From IMG/VR virus record IMGVR_UViG_3300046804_002963, positions 1 through 64,000 of that record: 64,000 nucleotides of DNA; one strand, written 5' to 3'. Shown piece after piece: positions 21,671 to 31,300 of this stretch. Source of the stretch: a virus. The notes below the pieces were generated by a model, which was not told the origin of the DNA, searched no databases, and saw nothing but the letters and a program-made list of their open reading frames with translations. The translations under genes and the position numbers were made by a program. Every line of letters begins with the position of its first letter. The first letter of the stretch is position 1.

Positions 21671-23130
21671 TAGCTAATACTCACGTAAGTAGTTCCTGGC
21701 TGCAGAGTAATACCGTAAAGAGAGTAACTTTCTGCAATATAACCAGATGGGGGTGAATCTGGTTCTAAGTTAACTGAACTCGAGGTATAAGAAACATCAC
21801 TAAGAAGTGACGGGCTTGCACCTGTTTTAAATGATGTTGGCTGACTAGCTGATGTTCTTACACCTAACCAGAAAGCTTTAGGACTTGCATCTGCATTATT
21901 TACATATGCAGCATATGTTTTTACTTGATTGCCTAGTACTGTTGCTGCACTCTCAAATCCAGTACCATCAATAATATCAGCTCTTGAAGGAGGCGAAGAA
22001 GTGCTGCTTGTAAATATCCAGAAAGAAGGGTATGTGAAAGTTGCAGATACAGAAGCATTAGAAGATAAATCTGCACTATAAGCAGTACCTTGAACAGCTA
22101 CAGGACGAGTAAACGTAGTAAGCACATCAACTTTACGAGTAGTTGATGTGTTGTTTTTATGTACAGGAGTTGTAAAGGTAAATGTTCCTGATGTATTGGA
22201 ATTATTTACTGTACCACCTGTAGGAGTGACTGAGGTAAGATAGTTTGCAGGGTCAGTAATATTAGTTATAGAAACAGTATATGTTGTAGATGTATATGTT
22301 TCTAGGAACGTATTACCTGATAATGCAGTTACTGAGCATGAGAGAGTAGGGGTGCGCCAGTTAACTGTTAGAGTAGCTGTGTTTGCAAACACGGAACTAG
22401 AACCGCTGTCACTAGCTACAAATTGAATAGTAGAAGTAGAAGTACCACCAGTTATTGTATTGCTACTTGAATAAATGTAAGCAGAACCTGCAACAGTAAA
22501 TGTTTGAACCCAATCAACTCCACCTGCAGGAGTCATAGATTTTGCACCAGCACTGAATGTAGATAAGCTACTAATAGAACCAGTAACTGCTGCTAAACTA
22601 TAAACGTTACTAATCCACTGTGATGGAAAATCAAAAGGGTTATCTACAGTAACAGTAAAAGATGATACTGGAACATCCCAGTTTAAAGTAGCAGAAGGAG
22701 CTGCAGTTGCAGTAAGAGTAGGAGTAAAAGAAGCGAGAACAAACTCAAGCAAACCACCACTAAATGAAGTAGTTCTTACTGGATAGGTAGTAGTACTTTC
22801 TTTATAACCTGTAACTGTACGTGAATAACCGTTAGTAGTAAATACTAAAGGAGATGCAGGAGTCCAATAGACTGCTGATCCGTTACTTGTTAATACTTCA
22901 CCAGCATTACCAATAGAGTTATTAGCAACTATAGACTTAACTGTAAGATTGCCTGATACTTTTGTATTAGTGTTGTTAGCACCAATTTCAAACACAACTG
23001 AACCGTTACTGGAATATAAAATTCCATCGGTCATATTGAGCGCTAGCTCACCAGGATTTGAGAGAGTTGTTGTGTTAGCCGCGCGACCAGATATAGAGGT
23101 GCGCTTGATCTGTATCAAGTTATTAGCCAT
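21670..23130 (-). CDS. Fibre protein with IQIKR attachment module and Ig-like repeats
   Basis: A 486-aa protein. The N-terminal ANNLIQIKRTS...NPGELALNMTDGILYSSNG (residues 2-45) is an Mtd-like attachment module shared with the 620-aa protein at 23420. One EVLTSNGSAVYWT unit lies near 80-95. The rest is long beta-rich sequence that looks like several Ig-like domains (about 100-370), with FTVTVDNPFDFPSQWIS, FTVAGSAYIYSS and YTVSITNITDPANYL. A C-terminal domain from about 375 contains FWLGVRTSASQPTSF. It overlaps the 1130-aa gene by one base (TAATG). Probable fibre or adhesin; no enzyme motif seen. Confidence 0.68.
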
Positions 23131-23143
23131 ATGGCCCTCTTAC

Positions 23144-23159
23144 AGCAGTATATACTGCT
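23144..23159. other. 16-base perfect palindrome before a fibre gene
   Basis: AGCAGTATATACTGCT is self-complementary and sits in the 42-base gap between the small coiled-coil gene and the 486-aa fibre gene, 14 bases upstream of that ATG and just before its GAGGG ribosome-binding site. It could be a weak hairpin or a binding site. No T-run follows, so it is not a normal terminator. Confidence 0.55.
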
Positions 23160-23172
23160 AAGTCAAAACACT

Positions 23173-23382
23173 TTAAAAATCTTCTGATTTTTTTGTCTTA
23201 GTGTTAGCCTTATCTAAGGCTTTCTCTAGACTCCTTTGAAGATCTTCTACTTGTTTATTTAGGCTACTGTTTTGCTTTTCATAATAAGCAATTTGAGCTG
23301 ACTGCAACAATGAAGTCTTAGTCAGCTCAGTAACCATTTGAATCAATTTTTCAATGTAGATATTAACTATTTCACTATTCAT
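23173..23382 (-). CDS. Small coiled-coil protein
   Basis: A 69-aa protein from the ATG at 23382. A TTG two codons upstream is a less likely start. It is mostly helical with a predicted coiled coil from about residue 25 to 60 (QSAQIAYYEKQNSSLNKQVEDLQRSLEKAL) and a Lys-rich tail. It sits downstream of the terminator at 23413-23433, so it may need its own transcription or read-through. Small coiled-coil proteins between fibre genes are often chaperones or trimerisation clamps, but nothing here identifies the function. A similar 72-aa coiled-coil gene lies at 41538-41756. Confidence 0.6.
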   Translation of the reverse strand: MNSEIVNIYIEKLIQMVTELTKTSLLQSAQIAYYEKQNSSLNKQVEDLQRSLEKALDKANTKTKKSEDF

Positions 23383-23390
23383 AATCAAGT

Positions 23391-23414
23391 ACTTTCATAA
23401 TAAAAAATGAAAGT
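23391..23414 (-). repeat. 8-base stem inverted repeat in the leader of the coiled-coil gene
   Basis: ACTTTCAT and ATGAAAGT flank an A-rich 8-base loop. On the minus strand the stem includes the GAAAG that would serve as the weak ribosome-binding region of the 69-aa gene. It directly follows the stronger hairpin at 23413-23433. Confidence 0.45.
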
Positions 23415-23433
23415 GGCACTTAGAAAGTGCCAC
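23413..23433 (-). terminator. Intrinsic terminator after the 620-aa fibre gene
   Basis: A perfect 9-bp stem, GTGGCACTT and AAGTGCCAC, with a 3-base loop, overlaps the stop codon of the 620-aa gene. On the minus strand it is followed by a T-rich run (TTTCATTTTTTA). This is the clearest rho-independent terminator in the window and would separate the 620-aa fibre transcript from the genes to its left. Confidence 0.75.
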
Positions 23434-25282
23434 CATCTAGAGAGCTGTAAACTAATGTTGTACCATTTGACTGAAGTGTAGTACCATCAGCACCAATACC
23501 AAGCTTAGTAAGAGTGTTACCAGCGCCTGCAACTAGAATGTCGCCTACACTATAAGTGTTTAGACCAGTACCACCAGATGTTGCAGCAAGTGGTGTTGAT
23601 AATGTTAAAGTATTAGCAACAATATCAACTGCTAGAGAACCTGTTGCAGTAATTGCAAGGTTAGTAGCATTAGATACAAGTGCACCAGAGTTTAAGTAAG
23701 CTTGTAATGTACCTTGCTTATAAGATCCATCACCTGTGTCCACATAAGTTGTTGGAGCAACTGTTAGACCTTGGAAGATCTTATAAATGCCATCAGAAGC
23801 ATCGCGGAAGAAACCTGTATGCTCATGACCACCACCATCAGCATTATAGTTGCCATAGAAACCAATATCAAGTGTATCTGATAAAGTATTATTAGCAGCT
23901 AACTGAATTAATGGGTCAGTTACAATATATGTTTCAACGTTAGAGTATACAACATTACCAGTAATAGATAATGTACCACCAATTGAAACATCATGATAGA
24001 ATGTTGCTGTATTAGCAACAATCGAAGAGTTAACAGTAAGAGCATGTACTTCAACTGTATTACCAGTTGCAGAAACTACCGCTTCACTACCAGAACCGAG
24101 TCTTAAACCACTAAACCAACCAGTAGAATAAATCGCACCAGGTGAACCAACATCATAAGTGTTGTTTACTGTTGGGATTAATGTACCGTTTAAGCTACCA
24201 TTAATGTCAATCTTATCTTGGATTGCATTACCAAGAGCAACGTTACCGTTTAAGTTAGTCTGACCACTTACTGTAAGTGAATCAAATGTCTGTCCTGCTG
24301 TAGTATCAACAAAGAGACCTGAAGTATTAGAAACAAGACCAGCGCCTACGTTAATACTAATTACAGGTGTTGAACCTTCACCAGAAGTTACAGAAACATT
24401 AATACCATTTCCAGCAGTTACATTCTGGACATAATCACCAGTAGTTTTAGTACCAAGAGCGATACCATTATCTTTAACTTGAAGTGCCCCACCAGAAACT
24501 TCAATTGTACTGTTATCTACGTTTGCAGAAACAGTAGGAGTAGATGTTGCACCACCGGCACCTGATATAGAAATACCACCACCAGCAACTACGTTAGCAA
24601 CGTATGCACCTTCTGTTTCTGTGCCGAGTGTAACACCGTTAGCATTATTAACTGTAACGCTGATGTTTACATCGCCTAAGTTTGTAAGAGTGCCGCTACC
24701 TGAAACATCACCACTTAATGTGATTGTTGGTGAACGGTTGATAGTTCCTACATTAAGGTTGTCAATTCTAGTATTTGCACCGGTAAATTGAACATTACCT
24801 GAAAGTGTAGCATTTTCTGTCTTACGAAGATAATCCGAAGCTGCATAACCGCCAAGGTTTGTAGCATTATTAGCATTACCTGCAGAATCTGCGAAAGCTG
24901 CATTAGCAACTTGACCACCAGTAACAGTAGCAATCTGACCATCTACGTAACGCTTAACTGCATAAGTAGAAGCAAGTTCATTATTAGCAGCAGAGCCTAA
25001 AGCAGTATTACTACCAGTAGTAATAAATGTATTAACAGACTTACCGTCGACGGTAAGTGTGCCAACTTTAATTTCGTTGATGTAACTAGTTGAATTAGCT
25101 ATTAGTGCTTGATTAGCAGTTAATACACCAGGGTTTCTGGCACCAGCAATGGCAACTACGCCAGATGTGTTGCCAATATAGAGTACATCTACTAGACTGG
25201 AATACGCAAGTTCACCATCAGCAAGAGAACCAGGTACTGCAGTCGTAGACGAACGCTTAATCTGAATAAGATTGTTAGCCAT
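23420..25282 (-). CDS. Tail fibre protein with IQIKR attachment module
   Basis: A 620-aa protein. The N-terminal module (ANNLIQIKRSS...SLADGELAYSSLVDVLYIGN, residues 2-45) is the same attachment type as in the 486-aa protein. The body is repetitive Asn/Thr/Val-rich shaft (VLTANQALIANSTS, ATLSGNVQFTGAN, TVSGQTNLNGNVAL) with GGGISISGAGGATSTPTVSAN-type beta repeats about 210-330. The C-terminal third contains SDTLDIGFYGNYNADGGGHEHTGFFRDASDG (about 460-490), a motif common to cyanophage fibres, and ends QSNGTTLVYSSLDGGTF. The adjacent 363-aa protein ends similarly (ALDGGNF). An intrinsic terminator overlaps its stop. Probable long fibre shaft. Confidence 0.76.
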   Translation of the reverse strand: MANNLIQIKRSSTTAVPGSLADGELAYSSLVDVLYIGNTSGVVAIAGARNPGVLTANQALIANSTSYINEIKVGTLTVDGKSVNTFITTGSNTALGSAANNELASTYAVKRYVDGQIATVTGGQVANAAFADSAGNANNATNLGGYAASDYLRKTENATLSGNVQFTGANTRIDNLNVGTINRSPTITLSGDVSGSGTLTNLGDVNISVTVNNANGVTLGTETEGAYVANVVAGGGISISGAGGATSTPTVSANVDNSTIEVSGGALQVKDNGIALGTKTTGDYVQNVTAGNGINVSVTSGEGSTPVISINVGAGLVSNTSGLFVDTTAGQTFDSLTVSGQTNLNGNVALGNAIQDKIDINGSLNGTLIPTVNNTYDVGSPGAIYSTGWFSGLRLGSGSEAVVSATGNTVEVHALTVNSSIVANTATFYHDVSIGGTLSITGNVVYSNVETYIVTDPLIQLAANNTLSDTLDIGFYGNYNADGGGHEHTGFFRDASDGIYKIFQGLTVAPTTYVDTGDGSYKQGTLQAYLNSGALVSNATNLAITATGSLAVDIVANTLTLSTPLAATSGGTGLNTYSVGDILVAGAGNTLTKLGIGADGTTLQSNGTTLVYSSLDGGTF

Positions 25283-26374
25283 TTAAAAATTGCCTCCGTC
25301 CAGAGCTTGATTAGTTAAATCCAAAGGAAGTACGTAGTATTTATCATTTTGAGCAACGTAAGTTAAAATGTGACCATTTGATGGAGGGTTATTAGACAAA
25401 TCACCTTCAAATACATCATTTAGAGCATCTAATCTAGGATATCCCCAAAAAATACTATCTCCATTAGAAGTTAGTATTTGACCAGCTGATCCAGAAACAT
25501 TATTTGCAATTATTGTAGAATTGCCAGTTATTACAACGTTTGATTCAAAAGTAAGAACACCAGTTATAATATAATTGTTACCAATATTGACATATTCTTC
25601 TGCGGACACACCACCTAAGTTATAAGCGTTATTAGCAGAATCTTGATTATCAGAAAGTACTGCTACTCTATTGCCTATCTGAATAGAAGTAGAATTAATA
25701 GTAGTATCACCAACTTCTATAGTAGAACCAGATATATAAGTACTTCCTATAGTAATACTATTATTAGAAATACCAACACTACCTACATTAATAGATTGCT
25801 CGCGTATTTCAGTGTTACCAATAATGATCTGATCAGCAGAGATGTAGGAATTACCAAAAGAAATAGCAATAGTATTAATACTTACTGTACCTACATCTAT
25901 TTTTCCGTCAGTTACATAAGTTTGACCGGAAGATAGGCTGGTAGTGTTTATACTGATAGATCCTACATTAATATAGGAATCAGTAATATAGATATTGCCT
26001 ACATCTAATCCGCTAGTATAAATTCCTACGCTTCCGACATTGATACCGTTTGCAGATAAAGCAACTATATTATCAACTGTCGTATTACTAATGAAAATAG
26101 CGTCACTAACTATAGATATATTACCTACAGTTATGCCACCTTCTGTAAATATTAATGCATCAGCAGTGTTGCCAATGCGGAGAGTAGAGCCGTTTAGATA
26201 TACATTACCGGCCCAAATCTGCGTATTTACAGAATTATTACCAACACTTATATAATCTGGATAAACTAGCGCAGTATTTGACCAAGCGACACCCGTTCCG
26301 TTGGATGTTAAAACCTGCCCGGTTTGACTGTTATTAGCATTTATTTGAAATAAATCTAGTTTTATTATGGCCAT
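25283..26374 (-). CDS. Fibre protein with an exact 12-residue beta-repeat shaft
   Basis: A 363-aa protein. The N-terminal segment holds one GQVLTSNGTGVAWSNTA unit (19-35). Residues 111-230 are ten consecutive units of exactly 12 residues with pattern [I/L]-x-x-G-x-x-x-[I/V/T]-x-x-x-x, for example INVGSVGIYTSG and IDVGTVSINTIA, preceded by looser copies from about 42. Such periodicity fits a beta-solenoid or triple-stranded beta shaft with Gly at turns. A NAYNLGGVSAEEYVNIGNNYIITG segment (about 245-270) is a typical fibre motif. A second GQILTSNGDSIFW unit follows, then a LDALNDVFEGDLS domain ending ALDGGNF. A late promoter lies 36 bases upstream. Confidence 0.74.
   Translation of the reverse strand: MAIIKLDLFQINANNSQTGQVLTSNGTGVAWSNTALVYPDYISVGNNSVNTQIWAGNVYLNGSTLRIGNTADALIFTEGGITVGNISIVSDAIFISNTTVDNIVALSANGINVGSVGIYTSGLDVGNIYITDSYINVGSISINTTSLSSGQTYVTDGKIDVGTVSINTIAISFGNSYISADQIIIGNTEIREQSINVGSVGISNNSITIGSTYISGSTIEVGDTTINSTSIQIGNRVAVLSDNQDSANNAYNLGGVSAEEYVNIGNNYIITGVLTFESNVVITGNSTIIANNVSGSAGQILTSNGDSIFWGYPRLDALNDVFEGDLSNNPPSNGHILTYVAQNDKYYVLPLDLTNQALDGGNF
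25685..26044 (-). repeat. Ten tandem 36-base units encoding a 12-residue beta repeat
   Basis: The 360 bases code for ten uninterrupted 12-aa units with conserved Ile/Leu at position 1, Gly at 4 and usually Ile/Val at 8. Nucleotide identity between units is low, so the array is old or held by protein selection. Unit boundaries are exact, with no insertion. Confidence 0.85.
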
Positions 26375-26409
26375 TTATTATTCTTGATAGTGCGCATGCT
26401 TGTCTATGA

Positions 26410-26417
26410 TATTTATG
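26410..26417 (-). promoter_or_regulatory. Late promoter-like octamer (CATAAATA)
   Basis: A one-base variant of the T4 late -10 element, 36 bases upstream of the 363-aa gene, in the 98-base gap 26375-26472. This is the largest gene-free gap of the window. The rest of the gap holds nothing I can identify. Confidence 0.45.
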
Positions 26418-26472
26418 ATATGTTTTTCTTATAGTTTGAGCACTGACGCATTACAAAAATATAAAGTTAGAC

Positions 26473-27786
26473 TTAGGGTAGGTATATTATAAACGAAAAT
26501 CCGCATGTGCATGGTTCGCAGTTGTCTGAAAACGGCCCAGTAGTACCTGTATGAGTATGCGGCCAATTGTATGTTTCATGGTGTTCTTGAATAGTTCTTC
26601 CTGAAGTAGTATTATAAGTTCCTAAGGCACTAGGATAATGTGCATGAGAATAGGGTGCAGGATTTGTAGGGCTCACAGGTGCTGCAAGCCCAGCTGCAGA
26701 TAATGATACTGTATTTGTACCATTATTTACTACTGTTCCAGTTGCTTGAGCAGAGTCAAATTTAATAATATAACCGGCATTAAGATTAGGAGTAGTTACT
26801 CCATTTACTGTTTGACCATTACAAAAATACCATCCTGCTGGTAATTCCGTACTTCTATCTCCCCAAAGAATTATAGTACCAGATGTTATACGGGCACCTC
26901 CTACTGGTGCAACAAATGCTTTAACAGTCATCCAGTTATTTACAGCAAATGTAAAAGCTCCAGTTGCTGATACTGTATGAGTATGCGCTCCACCTGTTGC
27001 ACCATGTCCATTATAAATGCCAGATACTGCAACTATAGGTGATCCAATAGAAGTTGAATAAGTTTGAGTCGGTCCACCGAAATGACTATGTCCGCCTGAA
27101 GATGATGTTGTAGATAGTGTAGTGCTTACCGTACCTCCAGAAGGTGTTAAAACTATGTTAAGTAAAGAAGATCCGCTTACATAATTTGCAAAATAACCAT
27201 CATGCCCGGTATATGCTGAAAAAGAATTAGGGGTGCTTATACCAAGAACTACTGTACCTTGAGGTAAAATATTAGCACCAGGCTTTCTAAAAACACCTAA
27301 ACCTTTTACTTGGTTTGCAGGGAATCTTCCTGATGCTGGTATAGTACTATCAGTATCAGACCATTTAACATTAATGGTATGTGTATGCGCTCCAGAATCA
27401 CCTCTCCATACAGTAACACCAGATTGAGTAACTCCCATAGCAGTATTAAAATATAATGGAGTAGGTGCTAGTGTACCATGTGTACCTGCTGATCCAACTG
27501 TACCACCTGCTATACCATTTGGAAGCCATCCAGGTGTAGCTGTAAATACTGATCCAGGAGATACTCCGCGAACAAGAACGTTCTTTAATCTAAATCCAGC
27601 ATAAACGTTAAAATTACCACTAGTACCTGCTACACCGTAACTGCCAGACCATGTACCATTACCTGCAGTTGTTAAATCGGTATAAGCAAAAACATAGCCA
27701 TTATTAGGCATAATGCCAAACGTAGGCGCTACACCATTAGGACCTAAATCACCAAGTTCCGAACCAAAAAGTTTATTAGCTAGCAT
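26473..27786 (-). CDS. HxH-type tail fibre / tail-collar receptor-binding protein
   Basis: A 437-aa fibre-tip protein. A tail-collar-like segment at about residues 303-342 reads GTIILWGDRSTELPAGWYFC then PNLNAGYII. HxH pairs occur at 134/136, 233/235, 268/270, 381/383 and 410/412, the pattern that coordinates iron in T4-like fibre tips. The C-terminus has an unusual cluster of three Cys (CEPCTC) before FSFIIYLP. The next gene upstream encodes a tail-fibre assembly chaperone, one base away, a common pairing for a receptor-binding fibre and its folding helper. It is a distant paralogue of the protein at 511-2043. Receptor unknown. Confidence 0.8.
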   Translation of the reverse strand: MLANKLFGSELGDLGPNGVAPTFGIMPNNGYVFAYTDLTTAGNGTWSGSYGVAGTSGNFNVYAGFRLKNVLVRGVSPGSVFTATPGWLPNGIAGGTVGSAGTHGTLAPTPLYFNTAMGVTQSGVTVWRGDSGAHTHTINVKWSDTDSTIPASGRFPANQVKGLGVFRKPGANILPQGTVVLGISTPNSFSAYTGHDGYFANYVSGSSLLNIVLTPSGGTVSTTLSTTSSSGGHSHFGGPTQTYSTSIGSPIVAVSGIYNGHGATGGAHTHTVSATGAFTFAVNNWMTVKAFVAPVGGARITSGTIILWGDRSTELPAGWYFCNGQTVNGVTTPNLNAGYIIKFDSAQATGTVVNNGTNTVSLSAAGLAAPVSPTNPAPYSHAHYPSALGTYNTTSGRTIQEHHETYNWPHTHTGTTGPFSDNCEPCTCGFSFIIYLP

Positions 27787-27787
27787 A

Positions 27788-28291
27788 TTATAAATCTAAC
27801 AAAGGCCAAATTACTTCTTCTATTGAATTATATTTTGTAGTTATATCTCTTAATTCCTGTCTATATGCTAACAATTTTTGATATTGCTCTGCAGTAATAG
27901 AAGTATTAATATTTAGTTCTAGCTGATCACGGTGTCTAATAACCATCCAATCAGTTTCCCATAACTTATTAGATCTTACTTCCTGTAAAGTAGGAAGAGG
28001 TGCTAATGCTCCATAACCGTTATCATAAGCAGCTTGAATTATTTTATCTCTATTATTAAGAATCCATTGAAATTGTTCTTGCTCTATGCCTGATTGAACT
28101 ACACCTCCTGGTAGTTCAACAGTAAAAAAATTTCTTACAGGTTCAAAAGACAGATTAATTATTTCATAATTAAACCCTGTTAGAGAAGCAAAATCATCAT
28201 AAGATCTAAAAAGATGATCTACACCTTCTAATCTAACATACGCATGATTGTTAAATTTATCTAAAGTTATACATTCATATATTTCACTCAT
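27788..28291 (-). CDS. Tail fibre assembly chaperone (phage tail APC-like)
   Basis: A 167-aa protein. The C-terminal half matches tail-assembly chaperones that fold or attach fibres: EVRSNKLWETDWMVIRHRDQLELN (about 105-128), then TAEQYQKLLAYRQELRDIT (131-149) and a terminal WPLL. The N-terminal half resembles small beta domains that would contact a fibre. It lies between the 1980-aa collagen-like fibre and the 437-aa HxH protein and probably assists one or both. It is expected to be absent from the finished virion, as for related chaperones, but that is inference. Confidence 0.8.
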   Translation of the reverse strand: MSEIYECITLDKFNNHAYVRLEGVDHLFRSYDDFASLTGFNYEIINLSFEPVRNFFTVELPGGVVQSGIEQEQFQWILNNRDKIIQAAYDNGYGALAPLPTLQEVRSNKLWETDWMVIRHRDQLELNINTSITAEQYQKLLAYRQELRDITTKYNSIEEVIWPLLDL

Positions 28292-28302
28292 TATTATACC
28301 TC

Positions 28303-31300
28303 TTAGAATCTAGCTGCTAAGGAACCAAACCAAGAAGTTCCTCCATCAGTTGTAAACAATGTTACTGCATCTGTTTTAGTTGCTGCAGTAGAAAGAACTG
28401 GCGCTACTCCACCATTCCATCTAATAGTGCCTGGCCATGACACTAATCTACCACCAGTAGCATCTTGTGTAATAAGAAGAGTCACGTTGAAAGCTCTACC
28501 AGCAGATAAGCCAGTGGTTGATAGTGTAATAGGAACAGTTGCTGCTGCTAGAGTAAGTGATTGAGTATCTCCTAATGTAATATCAATAGCAGTAGATGTT
28601 GTTACTGATCCTATTGCTCTTACTAATTCACTATAATATTGGAAATTAATAGCACCAGTAAATGTATATGAAGAAGCTGGGTTAAAAGCTCCCTGCGGCC
28701 CTGTAGGACCTGTGGCGCCTTGCGCACCTGTTGGACCTGTGGCGCCTTGCGCACCTGTTGGACCAGTAGAGCCCTGCGCACCTTGGGCACCAGTAGCTCC
28801 CTGTGGGCCTTGTGGACCAATAGGACCAACATCACTTATATTCCACGCAGCAATAGTTCCAGAACCACCAATAAAATCAACGTTTACTATTAATGTAGTG
28901 CCAGAGAATGATGTTATTACACCATCCATAAAGTTTGTAGGTGTTGCAGACGATGCAACACGAACACGCTGTCCTGCAGCAAATGCGCTGGCAGTAGATG
29001 CTAGATTAGTGGTAAATGTTTGAGAGCCAGTTGCTATAGCAACTGATGTGGTACTAGTAAGACCGCGATAACCAATACCCTGCGCCCCTTGTGGTCCCTG
29101 CGCCCCTTGAGCTCCTGTAGCTCCTTGGGCTCCAGTTGCACCTTGTGGTCCTTGAGGTCCTGTAGCACCTAAAGTACCACTAACACCTTGAGCTCCCTGT
29201 GAACCAGTATAACCTACTACACCCTGAGGACCAGTAGGACCAGTTGCACCTTGCGCACCTGTTGGGCCTGTAGCACCTTGAGCTCCCTGTGCTCCAGTTG
29301 GACCGGTTGAACCAGTTGGGCCGGCTGGACCAGTAGAACCTTGAGCACCTTGGGCGCCAGTAACACCTTGTGCTCCAGTTGCACCTTGGGCGCCTGTAGG
29401 TCCAGTTGGACCAGTAGAACCTTGCGCGCCAGTAGCACCCTGTGCGCCAGTTGATCCTTGAACACCTTGTGGGCCTTGAGCGCCTCTAGAACCTGTGTAG
29501 CCAGCATATTCTAAGAAGATTTCTGATACAGCCCACAGATCATTATTATTAGATGAAAATGTTGATTGATTATATCTTAAATAAACACCAGTAGCTCCTT
29601 TTGCACCTACAGGAATTATTACTGTATTAGTATACCATATACCTGGGGTGCTATCAGTAGCTATAATTGTATGTGCTGTTGTCCAGCTAGATTTATCTAA
29701 AGAATATTCAATAGTTACATCTTCACCAGATTCAGGAGCATTCCCCCACACTCCGTCACCAGCAACATAAGAAAATTTAAAGTTTACAGCATTTTGTAAA
29801 TATGATTTATAGTTTGAATAAATGTATCTATTTGCTTCACCGTTTAATACAGCTATTAAACTAAAGCCGTTCATATCTAAGCTAGAGCCAGTTCCATCTA
29901 CATCGTTGTAAATTTGTATGAAGCTAGCTATACCATTTGCAACATATTGTCCTTCTCCAAAGCTTAAGCCCTTGAAAGAGGATATAGCAGGTAGCCCTCT
30001 AGAACCTGTGTAGCCTGTATTACCTTGTGGTCCCTGAATACCCTGTGCACCCTGTGCACCTGTAAGTCCAGTAGTACCTTGAGTACCTTGAGCACCTTGT
30101 GGTCCCTGCGCACCCTGCGCACCTTGTGCTCCAGTTATCCCGGTAGGTCCAGTTGAACCAGTATCACCTTTTGATCCAGTATAACCAGCTGAACCAGTAT
30201 AACCTATTGATCCTGTATAACCAGTAGATCCAGTATAGCCAGTAGATCCATCATAACCTGTGATACCTCTAGACCCAGTATATCCTATTGATCCTGTATA
30301 TCCTACAGAGCCTGTATAACCTTCTGAACCAGTATAACCAATAGATCCTGTATAACCTTCTGAACCTCTATAACCTATATTACCATCTAAACCTGCAGAC
30401 CCAGTATATCCTTCAGACCCAGTATAACCGGAAGAACCTGTAAATCCTGCTGAACCAGTATCACCTCTATCACCAGTTCTTGCAAAAGTAATGATAGTGT
30501 TAGTACTATCAGTAAAATACTCATCTCCGCTTACATAAGAAATAGGAACAGAGAAATATTCTTCAGTATAATTATCATATAATGTGCCTACAATAGCAAA
30601 CATGCTAAAGTGTGCAGCATTTGTTAGATCAGTTATCTTGAAATGACCTTTTATTTGAGAAGTAGAATCATCTATAGTTCTCAAATAAGAAGATATCTCA
30701 TCTCCGTATGCATCATAATAACTAATATAGAGTGTATTAGCATCACCAAAAGGTTGATCATTTATTGTAAAAAAACCATTTGCAGGTGCTATTACACCTA
30801 AATCAGCATCTAAATTATAGTGAAAAGATGCACCGCCAAATTGACCTGTAGGTCCTTGAACTCCTTGAGGACCAATTGCTCCTCTAGAACCAACATAACC
30901 TAAGTCACCTCTTGAGCCAGTATAGCCTCTTGAGCCTGTAAATCCTATAGAACCAACATCTCCCTGTGGTCCTATAACCCCCTGAGATCCTACAAAACCT
31001 GTATCACCTCTTGAGCCAGTAAATCCTTGACGAGATGCTACACCCTTCTCAACATTTCTTACTTCTACATAAGTGCCTTCAGGTGGTTCAAAAAGTAATA
31101 CTAATGTATTACCAGAAATAGTATAAGTTACGTCTGGTACTTGAATAATACCATTTACTGATACAATGGCGTTATTTTGACTTCCTATCCATTCAGCAAG
31201 AGAGAAAGTATTTTGTCCTGCTGTAGTAATAAATGATTCAGATGTAGAATTAGCTGCACCTGTTGAACCTGTATAACCAGTATCACCTTGAGATCCTGTA

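Noticed and set aside
26375-26472. Possible small RNA or tRNA in the largest gap
   Set aside because: Only 98 bases, AT-rich, without cloverleaf or a stable hairpin; a late-promoter-like octamer is all that can be supported.
28712-29023. Plus-strand open frame rich in Pro, Ala and Cys
   Set aside because: Antisense of the Q/A/P-type collagen triplets in the 1980-aa gene; composition follows from the repeat.
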